Below are positions 5,801 through 11,660 of a stretch of DNA of 11,660 nt, piece by piece (the first letter of the stretch is position 1; each line of letters opens with the position of its first letter). The stretch lies in NCBI GenBank assembly GCA_046316025.1, contig JBKCXU010000075.1, positions 1 to 11,660 on the forward strand, written 5' to 3'. The translations under genes were made by a program, and so were the position numbers. This DNA comes from JAJTHJ01 sp046316025. GTDB lineage: Bacteria; Pseudomonadota; Gammaproteobacteria; Burkholderiales; Burkholderiaceae_F. Under the pieces are notes generated by a model. The model was not told where the DNA came from. It saw only the letters and a list, made by a program, of their open reading frames with translations, and made no database searches.

Positions 5801-7879
5801 CCCGCCCTCCCCCGCAGGCGGGGGAGGGAGTAAACCTCCTTCGTGCGCCGCGTCGGGGGCTTCTCTTCCCTCCCCCGCCTGCGGGGGAGGGCCAGGGTGG
5901 GGGCGTGGGTGCTGCGCACTCGCGTCGCCCCCCGCCGCCGGCAGCTTCACCTCGATCCGGTAATTGTTCTCCCCCAGCACCCGCACGCCCATGTGTTCGA
6001 GCATCGGCAAGCTGTCGGACAGCACCACCGGCCCGCCGAGCCGGTACACCTTGAACCCCCAGGCGTCGGCCGCCGCGCCGAGCGGGCGGTACAGCGACAA
6101 CGCCAGCGGCGCCTCGGGCGTCAGCGCATCGATCCGCTCCACATCGGCCACCGCGGCGCGTGCGCTCACGCGCTCGCGATACGCGACCGGAAACGCCTGC
6201 GCCCAGCGCTTGAAGAGCAGCAGCCCACGCGCTTCGCCCAGCGCATCGACCAGCGCGTCGCGCAGCTCGTCGTCCCAGCGGCGCGCGGCGGCGGCGAGCT
6301 TCGCTTCCAGCGCGTGCCGCTCCACCTGCGCCACCGCGCCCTGCGCGGTGCGCACGGTGAAGTGGATGCGCGCCAGCGACGCATCGGACAGCAGCACATC
6401 GAAGTCCGCGTGGCTGCCGTTAAAGGCCTCGAGCAGGATCTGCTGGAACTTCAACCGCAGCTCGGTCGAGTACGACTCGCGCGGTGCGTACACGAGGCAG
6501 GAGACAAAGCGCTCGAACGGGTCGCGCCGAGTAAAGACGCGCAGCCGCTGCCGCTCGCCCAGTTGCAGGATGGCGAGCGCGTTGTCGTACAACTCATCGA
6601 CCGGGATCTGGAACAGCTCGTCGCGCGGATAGGTTTCCAGCACATGGTCGAGCGAGCGCGCCGAATGGCTGCCCGGCGCCAGCCCCGCGCGCGCCTTGAC
6701 CGCGGCGGCCTTGCCGCGCACCAGCGGAATCTCCGCCACGCGTGCGCTGTAGGCGGTGGCGGTCAAGAGACCCACGAAGCGATGCTCGCCGATCACGCGG
6801 CCCTCGCCGTCGAACCGCTTGATGCCGATGTAATCGGTGTAGCCCGGCCGGTGCACGGTCGAGCGGGTGTTGGCTTTGGTGACGATCGCCACCGGCGAGG
6901 CCTGCCGCGCCTGCGCGCGCGCCCCGGCCGGTAACGCGGCAAAGCTGGCGGACGCCGCGCGCTCGGACTCCGAGCTTGAGAGTGAATCTACTGCGTGCGC
7001 CGATCCCGCGCCTGCGCTGCTCGCCGCACCAGTTTGTACGGGTGCGCTGCTCGGCGCGGCCTCGGGGCGCTCGCGACGACTTCCTCTCAAGCTCTCGGTC
7101 TCGCGCAGCACGCCCAGGCCGCTGCCGGGCACCAGCCGCAGCGCGTCCACGCCGTCTTGCTCGACCAGGTCGTGCCGGCGGTAGCCGAGCAGCGTCATGT
7201 GGTCTTCGGACAGCCACTGCAAAAAGGCGCGCGTCTCGTGCGCCTCCTCGCGCGGCACCGCGGCGGGCGCGGCGGCCAGTTCGGCAATCGCCTCGCGCAG
7301 GCGGGCGATCATCGCCTTGTAGTCGCCGGTGGCGGCGCGCACGTCGGCGAGCACGCGCTCCAGCGCGGCGGCCAGTCGCGCGCGCGACTCGGCGTCGATC
7401 AGACGGTCCACCTCCAGGTGTATCCACGACTCGCGCGGCGCATCCGGCGCCTGCGCGCGCGGCGCGAGCGAGACGAGCCCGCCCGCGCCGTCGCGCTGCA
7501 CGCCGAAGATCGGGTGCAGGATCAGGTGCAGCGTCAGCCCCTGGCGGTTCAACTCCATCACGGTGGAGTCGACCAGAAACGGCATGTCGTCGTTGACGAT
7601 CTGGATCACCGTGTGGCGCGCGGCCCAGCCGTGCTCGGCCACCGTCGGCGAGATCACCCGCACCTTGGCAGTCGCGGGCTTGCGCTGGGCGCCCCACTGC
7701 CACTGCGACAACACGGCGCCGGCCAGGTCTTCGGCGCTGCGGGCGGCCAGATCGTCGGGGTCGGCCTCGGCAAAGAGTTCGCGCGCGAGCGTTTGCGCCG
7801 AGGCGCGCTGCGCGGCGTCGGCGCGGGCGGCGATCAGCGCGAGCACGGCATCTACACGGCCGTCGGCAGCGTTGTCCAT
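2804..7879 (-). CDS. gdhB: NAD-specific glutamate dehydrogenase, large (~180 kDa) type
   Basis: 1691 aa. It catalyses oxidative deamination of L-glutamate to 2-oxoglutarate and ammonium with NAD+, in the cytoplasm, feeding amino-acid carbon into the TCA cycle. Family landmarks: HTVIQIVNDDMPFLVDS near 89-105, TKANTRSTVHRPGYTDYIGIKRFD (about 334-357), ARGGLRWSDRPEDFRTEV (907-924), VPVGSKGGF (940-948) and the nucleotide-binding GIGDMSGDVFGNG (1078-1090). The start ATG 7879 has GGAG at 6 nt. Usual length is about 1,580-1,620 aa; the excess is explained by two low-complexity in-frame inserts at residues about 263-302 and 650-698, both encoded by repeat-like DNA. The exporter gene ends 70 bp upstream, so co-transcription is possible. 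The integron cassettes follow in the same direction. Confidence 0.97.
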   Translation of the reverse strand: MDNAADGRVDAVLALIAARADAAQRASAQTLARELFAEADPDDLAARSAEDLAGAVLSQWQWGAQRKPATAKVRVISPTVAEHGWAARHTVIQIVNDDMPFLVDSTVMELNRQGLTLHLILHPIFGVQRDGAGGLVSLAPRAQAPDAPRESWIHLEVDRLIDAESRARLAAALERVLADVRAATGDYKAMIARLREAIAELAAAPAAVPREEAHETRAFLQWLSEDHMTLLGYRRHDLVEQDGVDALRLVPGSGLGVLRETESLRGSRRERPEAAPSSAPVQTGAASSAGAGSAHAVDSLSSSESERAASASFAALPAGARAQARQASPVAIVTKANTRSTVHRPGYTDYIGIKRFDGEGRVIGEHRFVGLLTATAYSARVAEIPLVRGKAAAVKARAGLAPGSHSARSLDHVLETYPRDELFQIPVDELYDNALAILQLGERQRLRVFTRRDPFERFVSCLVYAPRESYSTELRLKFQQILLEAFNGSHADFDVLLSDASLARIHFTVRTAQGAVAQVERHALEAKLAAAARRWDDELRDALVDALGEARGLLLFKRWAQAFPVAYRERVSARAAVADVERIDALTPEAPLALSLYRPLGAAADAWGFKVYRLGGPVVLSDSLPMLEHMGVRVLGENNYRIEVKLPAAGGDASAQHPRPHPGPPPQAGEGREAPDAAHEGGLLPPPPAGEGGGGGGAAVTAIALHDFRLVARASDDIEPEQLARQFEDCFARVFRAEVDNDDFNRLVLRAGLSADEIVILRAYAKYLKQIGFALSQAGIEAALAAQPHIAHMLVRLFMLRFDPANRDAAAAAEQVRAIEAALDRVTSLSDDRALRQLLALIQATLRTNFWRTGTGHSGAAGPRRAFVSFKFDSARIPGLPEPRPLYEISVYSPRFEGIHLRGGKVARGGLRWSDRPEDFRTEVLGLVKAQMVKNTVIVPVGSKGGFVLKKAPLATEREAFMKEGVACYQDYLRGLLDLTDNLVAGKVVPPPQVVRHDGDDPYLVVAADKGTATFSDYANAISAEYGHWLGDAFASGGSVGYDHKAMGITARGAWESVKRHFRELGLNTQTTEFTVVGIGDMSGDVFGNGMLLSRHIRLVAAFDHRHVFLDPAPDAPASFAERERLFALPRSSWADYDTKLISAGGGVWSRAEKSIPVSPQMAAVLGIAPGRLAPTELMSAILKAPVDLLYNGGIGTYVKASAESHAQVGDRANDALRIDGRDLRCKVVAEGGNLGFTQRGRIEAALAGVRINTDAIDNSAGVDTSDHEVNIKILLGLAIADGELTDKQRNTLLAEMTDEVAALVLRDNIFQTQSLSLAGRMGLRLIDQQARFIRFLEKRGLLNRAIEFLPSDEELAERKARGMALTSPERAVLLAYSKMWLYEELLASDLPEEPWIGTALERYFPAPLRSRFAGYIARHPLKREIVATHVLNSMVNRVGTTFVHRMAEMTGATAAQIVRAYLATREVFGFVPLWQRIEALDNQVPDATQAEMLIELGRLTTRATTWFLRSKRLTDPLPQTIERFAPAVAALLATAAGTARAEPWQQAGVPADLARHVAASSTLVAALDAAEIAEASGQPLPLVAAVQSGVAERLGLARLRERVDALASDSYWQSLAKAALGDDLAGLQRAIVQDAVAGADGDPAARLAAWEQRQRAALDRAQKLSAEFTDAKVVDLAMLSVALRELRNLA
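5791..5911. repeat. REP/BIME-like palindromic repeat inside the glutamate dehydrogenase gene
   Basis: Two opposed units. Each has an outer CCCCCACCC-type arm and an inner palindrome CCCTCCCCCGC-NN-GCGGGGGAGGG, at about 5792-5829 and 5868-5911, with a spacer of about 37 bp that is unrelated to the spacer of the copy at 8982-9068. The outer arms are themselves complementary, so the whole block can fold as one large cruciform. The host frame reads through it as a Pro/Gly/Glu-rich linker including PPPQAGEG and LPPPPAGEGGGG (residues about 655-697). Confidence 0.85.
6974..7092. repeat. Inverted-repeat-bounded insert within the glutamate dehydrogenase gene
   Basis: GCTTGAGAG at 6974-6982 and its exact complement CTCTCAAGC at 7084-7092 bound 119 bp; the match extends outward as CCGAGCTTGAGAG against CCGAGAGCTTGAGAG. 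The interval encodes residues about 263-302, a Ser/Ala/Gly/Arg-rich stretch between the conserved GSGLGVLRE and SFAALPAGARAQAR blocks, where family members have only a short linker. The internal 10-mer GAGCAGCGCA occurs twice. It may be a small non-autonomous dispersed repeat; only one copy is visible here. Confidence 0.5.
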
Positions 7880-7885
7880 CGGTAT

Positions 7886-7889
7886 CTCC
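7886..7889 (-). promoter_or_regulatory. Ribosome binding site of the glutamate dehydrogenase gene
   Basis: GGAG on the minus strand within CGGAGATACCG, 6 nt from ATG 7879-7877. It supports this start rather than an upstream one; the 70-bp gap to the exporter gene shows no convincing -10/-35 pair. Confidence 0.6.
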
Positions 7890-7949
7890 GTTGTCGTTGG
7901 GCGCGGCGGATGGCGCCCGCGCGAGCGGCGGCTAGCTTATTCCACTGGG

Positions 7950-8864
7950 TCAGGCCGCTCGGTGCGGCGGGCGCTGCTGCGGGGCGGTGGCAATCAGCAC
8001 CACGCCGGCGGCCGCCGCCGCCAGCGCCGCGGCGTGCAGCCACGTGAACTGCTCGCCTAGCAGCCCGACGCCCACCAGCGTGGCGGCAATCGGCAGCGCG
8101 ACGGTGAAGACCCCGGCGTGATTGGCTGGCACCCGCTGCATGCCGCTCATCCACAGCCAGACGGCAAAGAGGCTAGCCGCCAGCGCGTAGAAGACCAGCA
8201 GCGCCCACAGCGGCAGCGTCACCGCGGCAAAGGCAAAGCCCTGCGCCTGCCACAGCGCAAACGGCGCCATCAACGCGAGCCCCCACAGGTTGATCAGCGC
8301 CGACACGCGCAACGGCGCGCGCGTGGCGGCCAGGCGCTTGGACAGGATCACGTAAGTCGCCTCGCAGAACACGGCGCCCAGCAGCAGCAGGTTGCCGAGC
8401 AGCGTTTGCGCGCGCGAGGTCTCGGCCGCGTCGGCGCGCACGAACTGCAACGCAGCGATGCCGCCCACCGCCAGCGCCACCGCCCAGGTCACGCGCGGCG
8501 TAAAGCGCTCGCCCAGCACCACGCGCGCCAGCAGCGCCACCGCCGCCGGCAGCGTGGCGAGGATCACGCCGGCCGCCGTGGCGGTGGTGAGCGCGATGCC
8601 GGACAGCATGCAGATCGAGAACAGAAAGTTGCCGAAGAACGACATCAGGAAGAGTTGCCCGTGCTCGCGCCGCGACAGCGGCGGCTCGTCCGGGCCGCGC
8701 CGCGTCCACGGCAGCATTGCGAGTGCGGCGATGCCAAAGCGCAGGCCGGCGAGCACGAACACGGGGATTGCGGCCACCAGCGGTTTGGACAACGCCACAT
8801 AGCTGCCGACCAGCGTCATCGACGCGGCCAGTGCGAGGTAGGAGGGCCAGGGGCGAGGGTTCAT
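7950..8864 (-). CDS. EamA/DMT-superfamily inner-membrane transporter
   Basis: 304 aa with about ten hydrophobic helices in two homologous halves (EamA repeats at about 6-140 and 153-293). Each half carries the family landmark near its end: LGERFTPR (117-124) and LGEQFTW (269-275), following the alanine-rich eighth- and ninth-helix type segments. Such proteins export or import small metabolites, often amino acids or their analogues; the substrate cannot be told from sequence. The start ATG 8864 gives an N-terminus that enters the first helix at once; the ribosome site is weak. The frame stays open to 9485, but that extension is GC-driven and antiparallel to no known domain. The next gene starts 70 bp downstream, so the exporter may be transcribed with the dehydrogenase. 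Confidence 0.92.
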   Translation of the reverse strand: MNPRPWPSYLALAASMTLVGSYVALSKPLVAAIPVFVLAGLRFGIAALAMLPWTRRGPDEPPLSRREHGQLFLMSFFGNFLFSICMLSGIALTTATAAGVILATLPAAVALLARVVLGERFTPRVTWAVALAVGGIAALQFVRADAAETSRAQTLLGNLLLLGAVFCEATYVILSKRLAATRAPLRVSALINLWGLALMAPFALWQAQGFAFAAVTLPLWALLVFYALAASLFAVWLWMSGMQRVPANHAGVFTVALPIAATLVGVGLLGEQFTWLHAAALAAAAAGVVLIATAPQQRPPHRAA

Positions 8865-8981
8865 CGTGGCGCTCGTGGTTCCGCTCCGCCGAGAAGCCGG
8901 GAGATGAGTGCCGGCCAGACCGCCATCTTTTGGCGCCGCCGGTGCCACCTTGCCAAGGAACCGTAGCGAGTCGTTGTGCTC

Positions 8982-9068
8982 ACGCCCCCACCCCAGCCCT
9001 CCCCCGCTTCGCAGGGGAGGGAGTTTTTCCCTCCCCCGCCTGCGGGGGAGGGCCAGGGTGGGGGCGTG
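8982..9068. repeat. REP/BIME-like palindromic repeat, intergenic copy
   Basis: Two opposed units as in the copy at 5791-5911: arm CGCCCCCACCC, palindrome CCCTCCCCCGC-TTC-GCAGGGGAGGG, a short spacer of five T residues, then the inverse unit ending GGGTGGGGGCG. The outer arms are complementary. Tail-to-tail pairs of short GC-rich palindromes in intergenic DNA are typical of REP doublets moved by RAYT-type (TnpA-REP) transposases; no such gene is in the window. Confidence 0.85.
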
Positions 9069-9073
9069 GCTCC

Positions 9074-9093
9074 TGGGCCGAAGTCGGGATGCA
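9074..9093 (+). repeat. Repeat tail shared with the start of the peptidase gene
   Basis: TGGGCCGAAGTCGGGATGCA follows the REP-like repeat here. The same 20-mer with one difference (T for G) lies at 11615-11596 on the minus strand, again just after a REP-like unit (spacing 5 versus about 5 bases after the GTGG arm). The repeat family therefore extends beyond the palindromes. Confidence 0.75.
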
Positions 9094-9177
9094 ACAGCGC
9101 CCAGCGGTCTGTACCGCTGATGCGGGCGACGGTTTCTCTCCTCACCGCGCCCGCGCCGCGAGAGCGGCAACGACCAC

Positions 9178-11616
9178 TCACCGCTCCGCCGCCAGCTCGC
9201 GCGCGAGCCAGGTGTGCATCTCCGCCAGCACGTGCCCGACCGACTCGCGCGCGGCGTAGTTGTGCCCTTCCAGCGGCAACGCCACGTAGCGCACCTTGCC
9301 GCCGGTGCCGGCAAGCGCCTGGTACATGCGCTCGCTTTGCAGCGGAAAAGTGCCGGGGTTGTTGTCCGCCTCGCCGTGCACCAGCAGCAGCGGCGCCTCG
9401 ATCCGGTCTGCGTAGAGCAAGGGCGAGACACGCAGGTACAGCTCGCGCGCCTCCCACAGCGTGCGCCGCTCGCCCTGGAAGCCAAAGGGCGTCAACGTGC
9501 GGTTGTAGGCACCGCTGGCCGCGATGCCGGCGCGGAAGAGTTCCGTGTGTGCGAGCAGATTGGCGGCCATGAAGGCGCCGTAGCTGTGCCCGCCGATGGC
9601 GACGCGCGCCGGGTCGGTCACGCCGATGCCGGCGGCTTTGTCGATCGCCGCGGTGGCCGCGGCGACGATCTGCTCGATGAAGGTGTTGTTCACCGTCTCC
9701 GGGTCGCCGATCACCGGCATCGTTGCGTCTTCGAGCACCACGAAGCCGGCCAGCGCCAGATACACCGGCGAATAGCCGCCGGGACGAAAGAATCGGTTGG
9801 GCGAGCCGCGCACCTGCCCCGCGACCGACGCGTCGGTGAACTCCAGCGGATAGGCCCACAGCAGCGTCGGCCGCCGCTCGCCCGGCTTGTAGTCCGGCGG
9901 CAGCCACAGCCAGAACGACAGGTCCACGCCGTCGGCGCGCTTGTAGCGCACCAGCTCGCGCTTCAATTTGCGCAGCGCCGGCACGGGGTCGGCGGTGTCG
10001 GTCAGCGCAATCGCCGGCATGCCGTTCTCTCGCAGGCGCAGTTGCGGTGGCGTGGCGGCGCTCTCACGCTGGGTGACGAGGCGCTTGCCGGTCTCGTCGG
10101 CGACCCACACCACGGCTTCGTAGGCGTTGGCCTCCGAGCGGAAGAGCCGTTGCGTGGCGCCGGCGGCCGGGTCTTGCCGGTCGAGAAACGGGCGGTCGCC
10201 CTCCGGGCTACCGCCGGGGCCGGCGAGGAAGATCGCGCCGCCCTCGCCGGTGCGCAGCGCCGTGCGACCGTTGGCGAGCGTGCGCGTGAGCGGCGCGCCG
10301 GGGTCGGCATAACGGTCGCGCAACGACCATTCGGCCAGCACGCGCGGCGGCTCCGGCAGCGCGTGCAGATCGGCCCAGCGGCGCGTCAGCCGCGCGCGGT
10401 CGCGGTTGAAGTCTTCCACCAGCGCGGCCGTGCCTTCTTCGCTCAGGGCAAAGCGTTGCAGGCGGTGCGGCAGGCGCAGCACCTCGCGCGGCTCGCCGCC
10501 GTAGGGCGGCGCCAGGCGCAGCACGCGGTCGCGCGCGGCGGCCGTGCGGCGCGGGTCGCCGCCGTCCAACGCCTCGACCCAATACACCGCCGCGTCCGCC
10601 GCCGGCGACACGAAAAACTGCCGCGGCCCGGCGACCACGCCGCCCACGGCGACGTTGTTGCGCAGGGGCACGCGCGCCAGCTCGCGCAGCGGGCGGCCGT
10701 TCAGATCGACGAGTTCCACCACGCGACCGAAGTCTTCCCAACCGACCGCGTACGAGTACGGCTTGGCCAGCCGCTGCACGAGCAGATGGCGGCCGTCGCC
10801 GGTCGGTTCCACGGCGACGATCGGCGCCGGCCGGCCGAGCGGCCGCAGCGTCTCGGTCGGCAGGTCGATCAGCATCAACTGCGCCTGCGCGTGGTGGTCG
10901 AAGAACGCCTCGTCCTGCGCGTTGCGCAGCAGGTCGGGCCGCGTGCGCTCCTGCGAGCTTTGGTTGAAGCTCTCCTGCACCACCGGGGCCGCCGGCACTG
11001 CCGGCGCAACCGGCGCAGCGCCGCGGCCCGCGGGCACGGCGAGCGCGAGCAGCGTGCTCGAGCCCAGCCAGTCGAGCGACTCGCCAAAGGCGTCGCGCAG
11101 GCGCAGGTCTTCAAAGCGCGCCACGCTGCCGCTGGCGGTATTGCCGACCCACAACTCGGTGCCGCCAGCGGTGCGGCGCTTGAGCACGAAGCGCTCGCCG
11201 TCGGGCGAGAAGCCGAAACCATAAAAATCGCCGTCGCGCGGCAGCCGCACCTCGCGCGGCTTGGCTTTGGGTTGGGCCAGCGGCCGCAGCTTGAGTGATT
11301 CGATATGCGGCACGCGCACCGGGCCGCTGGTGGCTGCGTCGATCCGCTCGCCCGACAGTCGCAGTTGCGGGCGGGCGAGTTCTTCCAGCGTGGCAAAGCG
11401 GCGCGACTCGACGATGGCGACGTGGCGGCCCGTGGGGTCGATCTGGTAGGCCGGCAGCGGGCGCGCGTCCAGCGCCTCGCGGATGGCGGGCGGGGGTTCG
11501 CGGTAGCCGGTGGGCGGGGGTTGGGCGGGGGCGGGGGTGGTGAGGGCTAAGGCAATCAGCGGGAGACGCCAAAGCTTCAGTGCGACGGATGTCGCTGCAT
11601 CACGACTTCGGCCCAT
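9178..11616 (-). CDS. S9 (prolyl oligopeptidase) family serine peptidase, glutamyl endopeptidase-like (S9D)
   Basis: 812 aa from ATG 11616. A signal-peptide-like N-terminus (LKLWRLPLIALALTTPAPAQ) points to export. A long strand-rich region to about residue 550 is the expected beta-propeller lid, followed by an alpha/beta-hydrolase domain. Catalytic residues: Ser678 in GGHSYG, Asp751 in GEADNNPGT, His785 in EGHNYAARES. The blocks AGQVRGSPNRF, SGAYNRTLTPFGFQ and DNNPGTFPLQSER closely follow those of chloroplast glutamyl endopeptidase, so cleavage after Glu in peptides is likely by family. The frame is open to ATG 11649, but the first 11 codons are REP-like repeat; codons from 11616 to about 11596 are also repeat tail, so the native start may have been replaced. 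The exporter gene follows after 313 bp. Confidence 0.94.
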   Translation of the reverse strand: MGRSRDAATSVALKLWRLPLIALALTTPAPAQPPPTGYREPPPAIREALDARPLPAYQIDPTGRHVAIVESRRFATLEELARPQLRLSGERIDAATSGPVRVPHIESLKLRPLAQPKAKPREVRLPRDGDFYGFGFSPDGERFVLKRRTAGGTELWVGNTASGSVARFEDLRLRDAFGESLDWLGSSTLLALAVPAGRGAAPVAPAVPAAPVVQESFNQSSQERTRPDLLRNAQDEAFFDHHAQAQLMLIDLPTETLRPLGRPAPIVAVEPTGDGRHLLVQRLAKPYSYAVGWEDFGRVVELVDLNGRPLRELARVPLRNNVAVGGVVAGPRQFFVSPAADAAVYWVEALDGGDPRRTAAARDRVLRLAPPYGGEPREVLRLPHRLQRFALSEEGTAALVEDFNRDRARLTRRWADLHALPEPPRVLAEWSLRDRYADPGAPLTRTLANGRTALRTGEGGAIFLAGPGGSPEGDRPFLDRQDPAAGATQRLFRSEANAYEAVVWVADETGKRLVTQRESAATPPQLRLRENGMPAIALTDTADPVPALRKLKRELVRYKRADGVDLSFWLWLPPDYKPGERRPTLLWAYPLEFTDASVAGQVRGSPNRFFRPGGYSPVYLALAGFVVLEDATMPVIGDPETVNNTFIEQIVAAATAAIDKAAGIGVTDPARVAIGGHSYGAFMAANLLAHTELFRAGIAASGAYNRTLTPFGFQGERRTLWEARELYLRVSPLLYADRIEAPLLLVHGEADNNPGTFPLQSERMYQALAGTGGKVRYVALPLEGHNYAARESVGHVLAEMHTWLARELAAER

Positions 11617-11620
11617 GATC

Positions 11621-11660
11621 CAGGCCCCCACCCCAACCCTCCCCCGCAAGCGGGGGAGGG
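11621..11660. repeat. REP-like palindromic repeat at the window edge (partial)
   Basis: Arm CCCCCACCCCAA then palindrome CCCTCCCCCGC-AA-GCGGGGGAGGG, truncated by the window end. It matches the outer units of the copies at 5791 and 8982. It lies immediately upstream of the peptidase start and would be in its 5' leader; on the minus strand the GGGTGGGGG arm is the only G-rich stretch that could act as ribosome site for ATG 11616. Confidence 0.85.

Larger units (their letters stand above)
8865..9177. other. Intergenic region between peptidase and exporter genes
   Basis: 313 bp without a supportable gene. It contains the second REP/BIME-like repeat (8982-9068) and a 20-bp repeat tail (9074-9093). 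On the minus strand the centre of the repeat forms GGGGAGGG-AAAAA-CTCCCTCCCC, a very stable hairpin that could slow transcription leaving the peptidase gene; there is no U-run after it, so I do not call a terminator. No promoter for the exporter is obvious. Confidence 0.6.

Noticed and set aside
2777..6934. Long plus-strand open frames opposite the glutamate dehydrogenase gene (327, 424 and 363 codons)
   Set aside because: GC-rich antisense shadows: Arg/His/Gln-rich composition without motifs, lying opposite a well-conserved enzyme.
8982..9068. Rho-independent terminator for the peptidase gene
   Set aside because: The strong hairpin is a symmetrical repeat whose T-run is in the loop on one strand; no U-run follows the stem in the minus-strand transcript.
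8865..9485. Extension of the exporter frame to give a 511-aa protein
   Set aside because: The extra 207 residues overlap the peptidase 3' end in another frame and the REP-like repeat; the EamA fold starts right at ATG 8864.
9214..11298. 694-codon plus-strand frame opposite the peptidase gene
   Set aside because: Antisense shadow of a high-GC gene; no recognisable domain and biased composition.

Overview
The window looks like chromosomal DNA of a GC-rich proteobacterium. Burkholderiales is most likely and a xanthomonad-like gammaproteobacterium is possible; this is inference from codon use, the very large NAD-glutamate dehydrogenase and the repeat types, and no marker gene fixes the taxon. 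Every intact gene is on the minus strand. Transcription order is S9 peptidase (11616 to 9178), EamA exporter (8864 to 7950), NAD-glutamate dehydrogenase (7879 to 2804), then three small integron cassettes (2563 to 977). The left edge (1-931) is insertion-sequence debris on the plus strand.

Region by region. Bases 21-137 hold five 23-bp tandem repeats ending in a CA dinucleotide, like the end of an IS21-family element. They abut the C-terminal part of an IS110/IS1111-family transposase (137-559), followed by about 370 bp of non-coding right end where IS1111-type elements encode their guide RNA. This right end stops exactly inside an integron attC site (932-982). From there to 2599 runs an array of three gene cassettes separated by well-formed attC sites (1517-1585, 2058-2127). 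The cassettes are visibly AT-richer than the flanks. They encode a DUF2628 membrane protein, an unrecognised 158-aa soluble protein and a two-helix membrane protein with a PH-like tail. No integron integrase is present, so in this window the array is a CALIN (attC cluster lacking an integrase) placed directly behind the glutamate dehydrogenase gene. An attI-like or degenerate attC boundary sits at about 2594-2650.

The chromosomal backbone (2804-11616) encodes an oxidative glutamate deaminase feeding the TCA cycle, a DMT-superfamily exporter and a secreted or periplasmic S9D-type (glutamyl endopeptidase-like) serine peptidase. A GC-rich REP/BIME-like palindromic repeat occurs three times here: in frame inside the glutamate dehydrogenase gene (5791-5911), between the exporter and the peptidase (8982-9068), and at the right edge (11621-11660), where the repeat tail appears to supply the start codon and first residues of the peptidase. 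A second, different inverted-repeat-bounded insert (6974-7092) is also carried in frame by the dehydrogenase.

The points most worth following are the nested elements (IS21-like end in an IS1111-like element in attC), the integrase-less cassette array with uncharacterised proteins, the candidate guide RNA, and the enzyme gene that has absorbed two repeat insertions without losing its frame.
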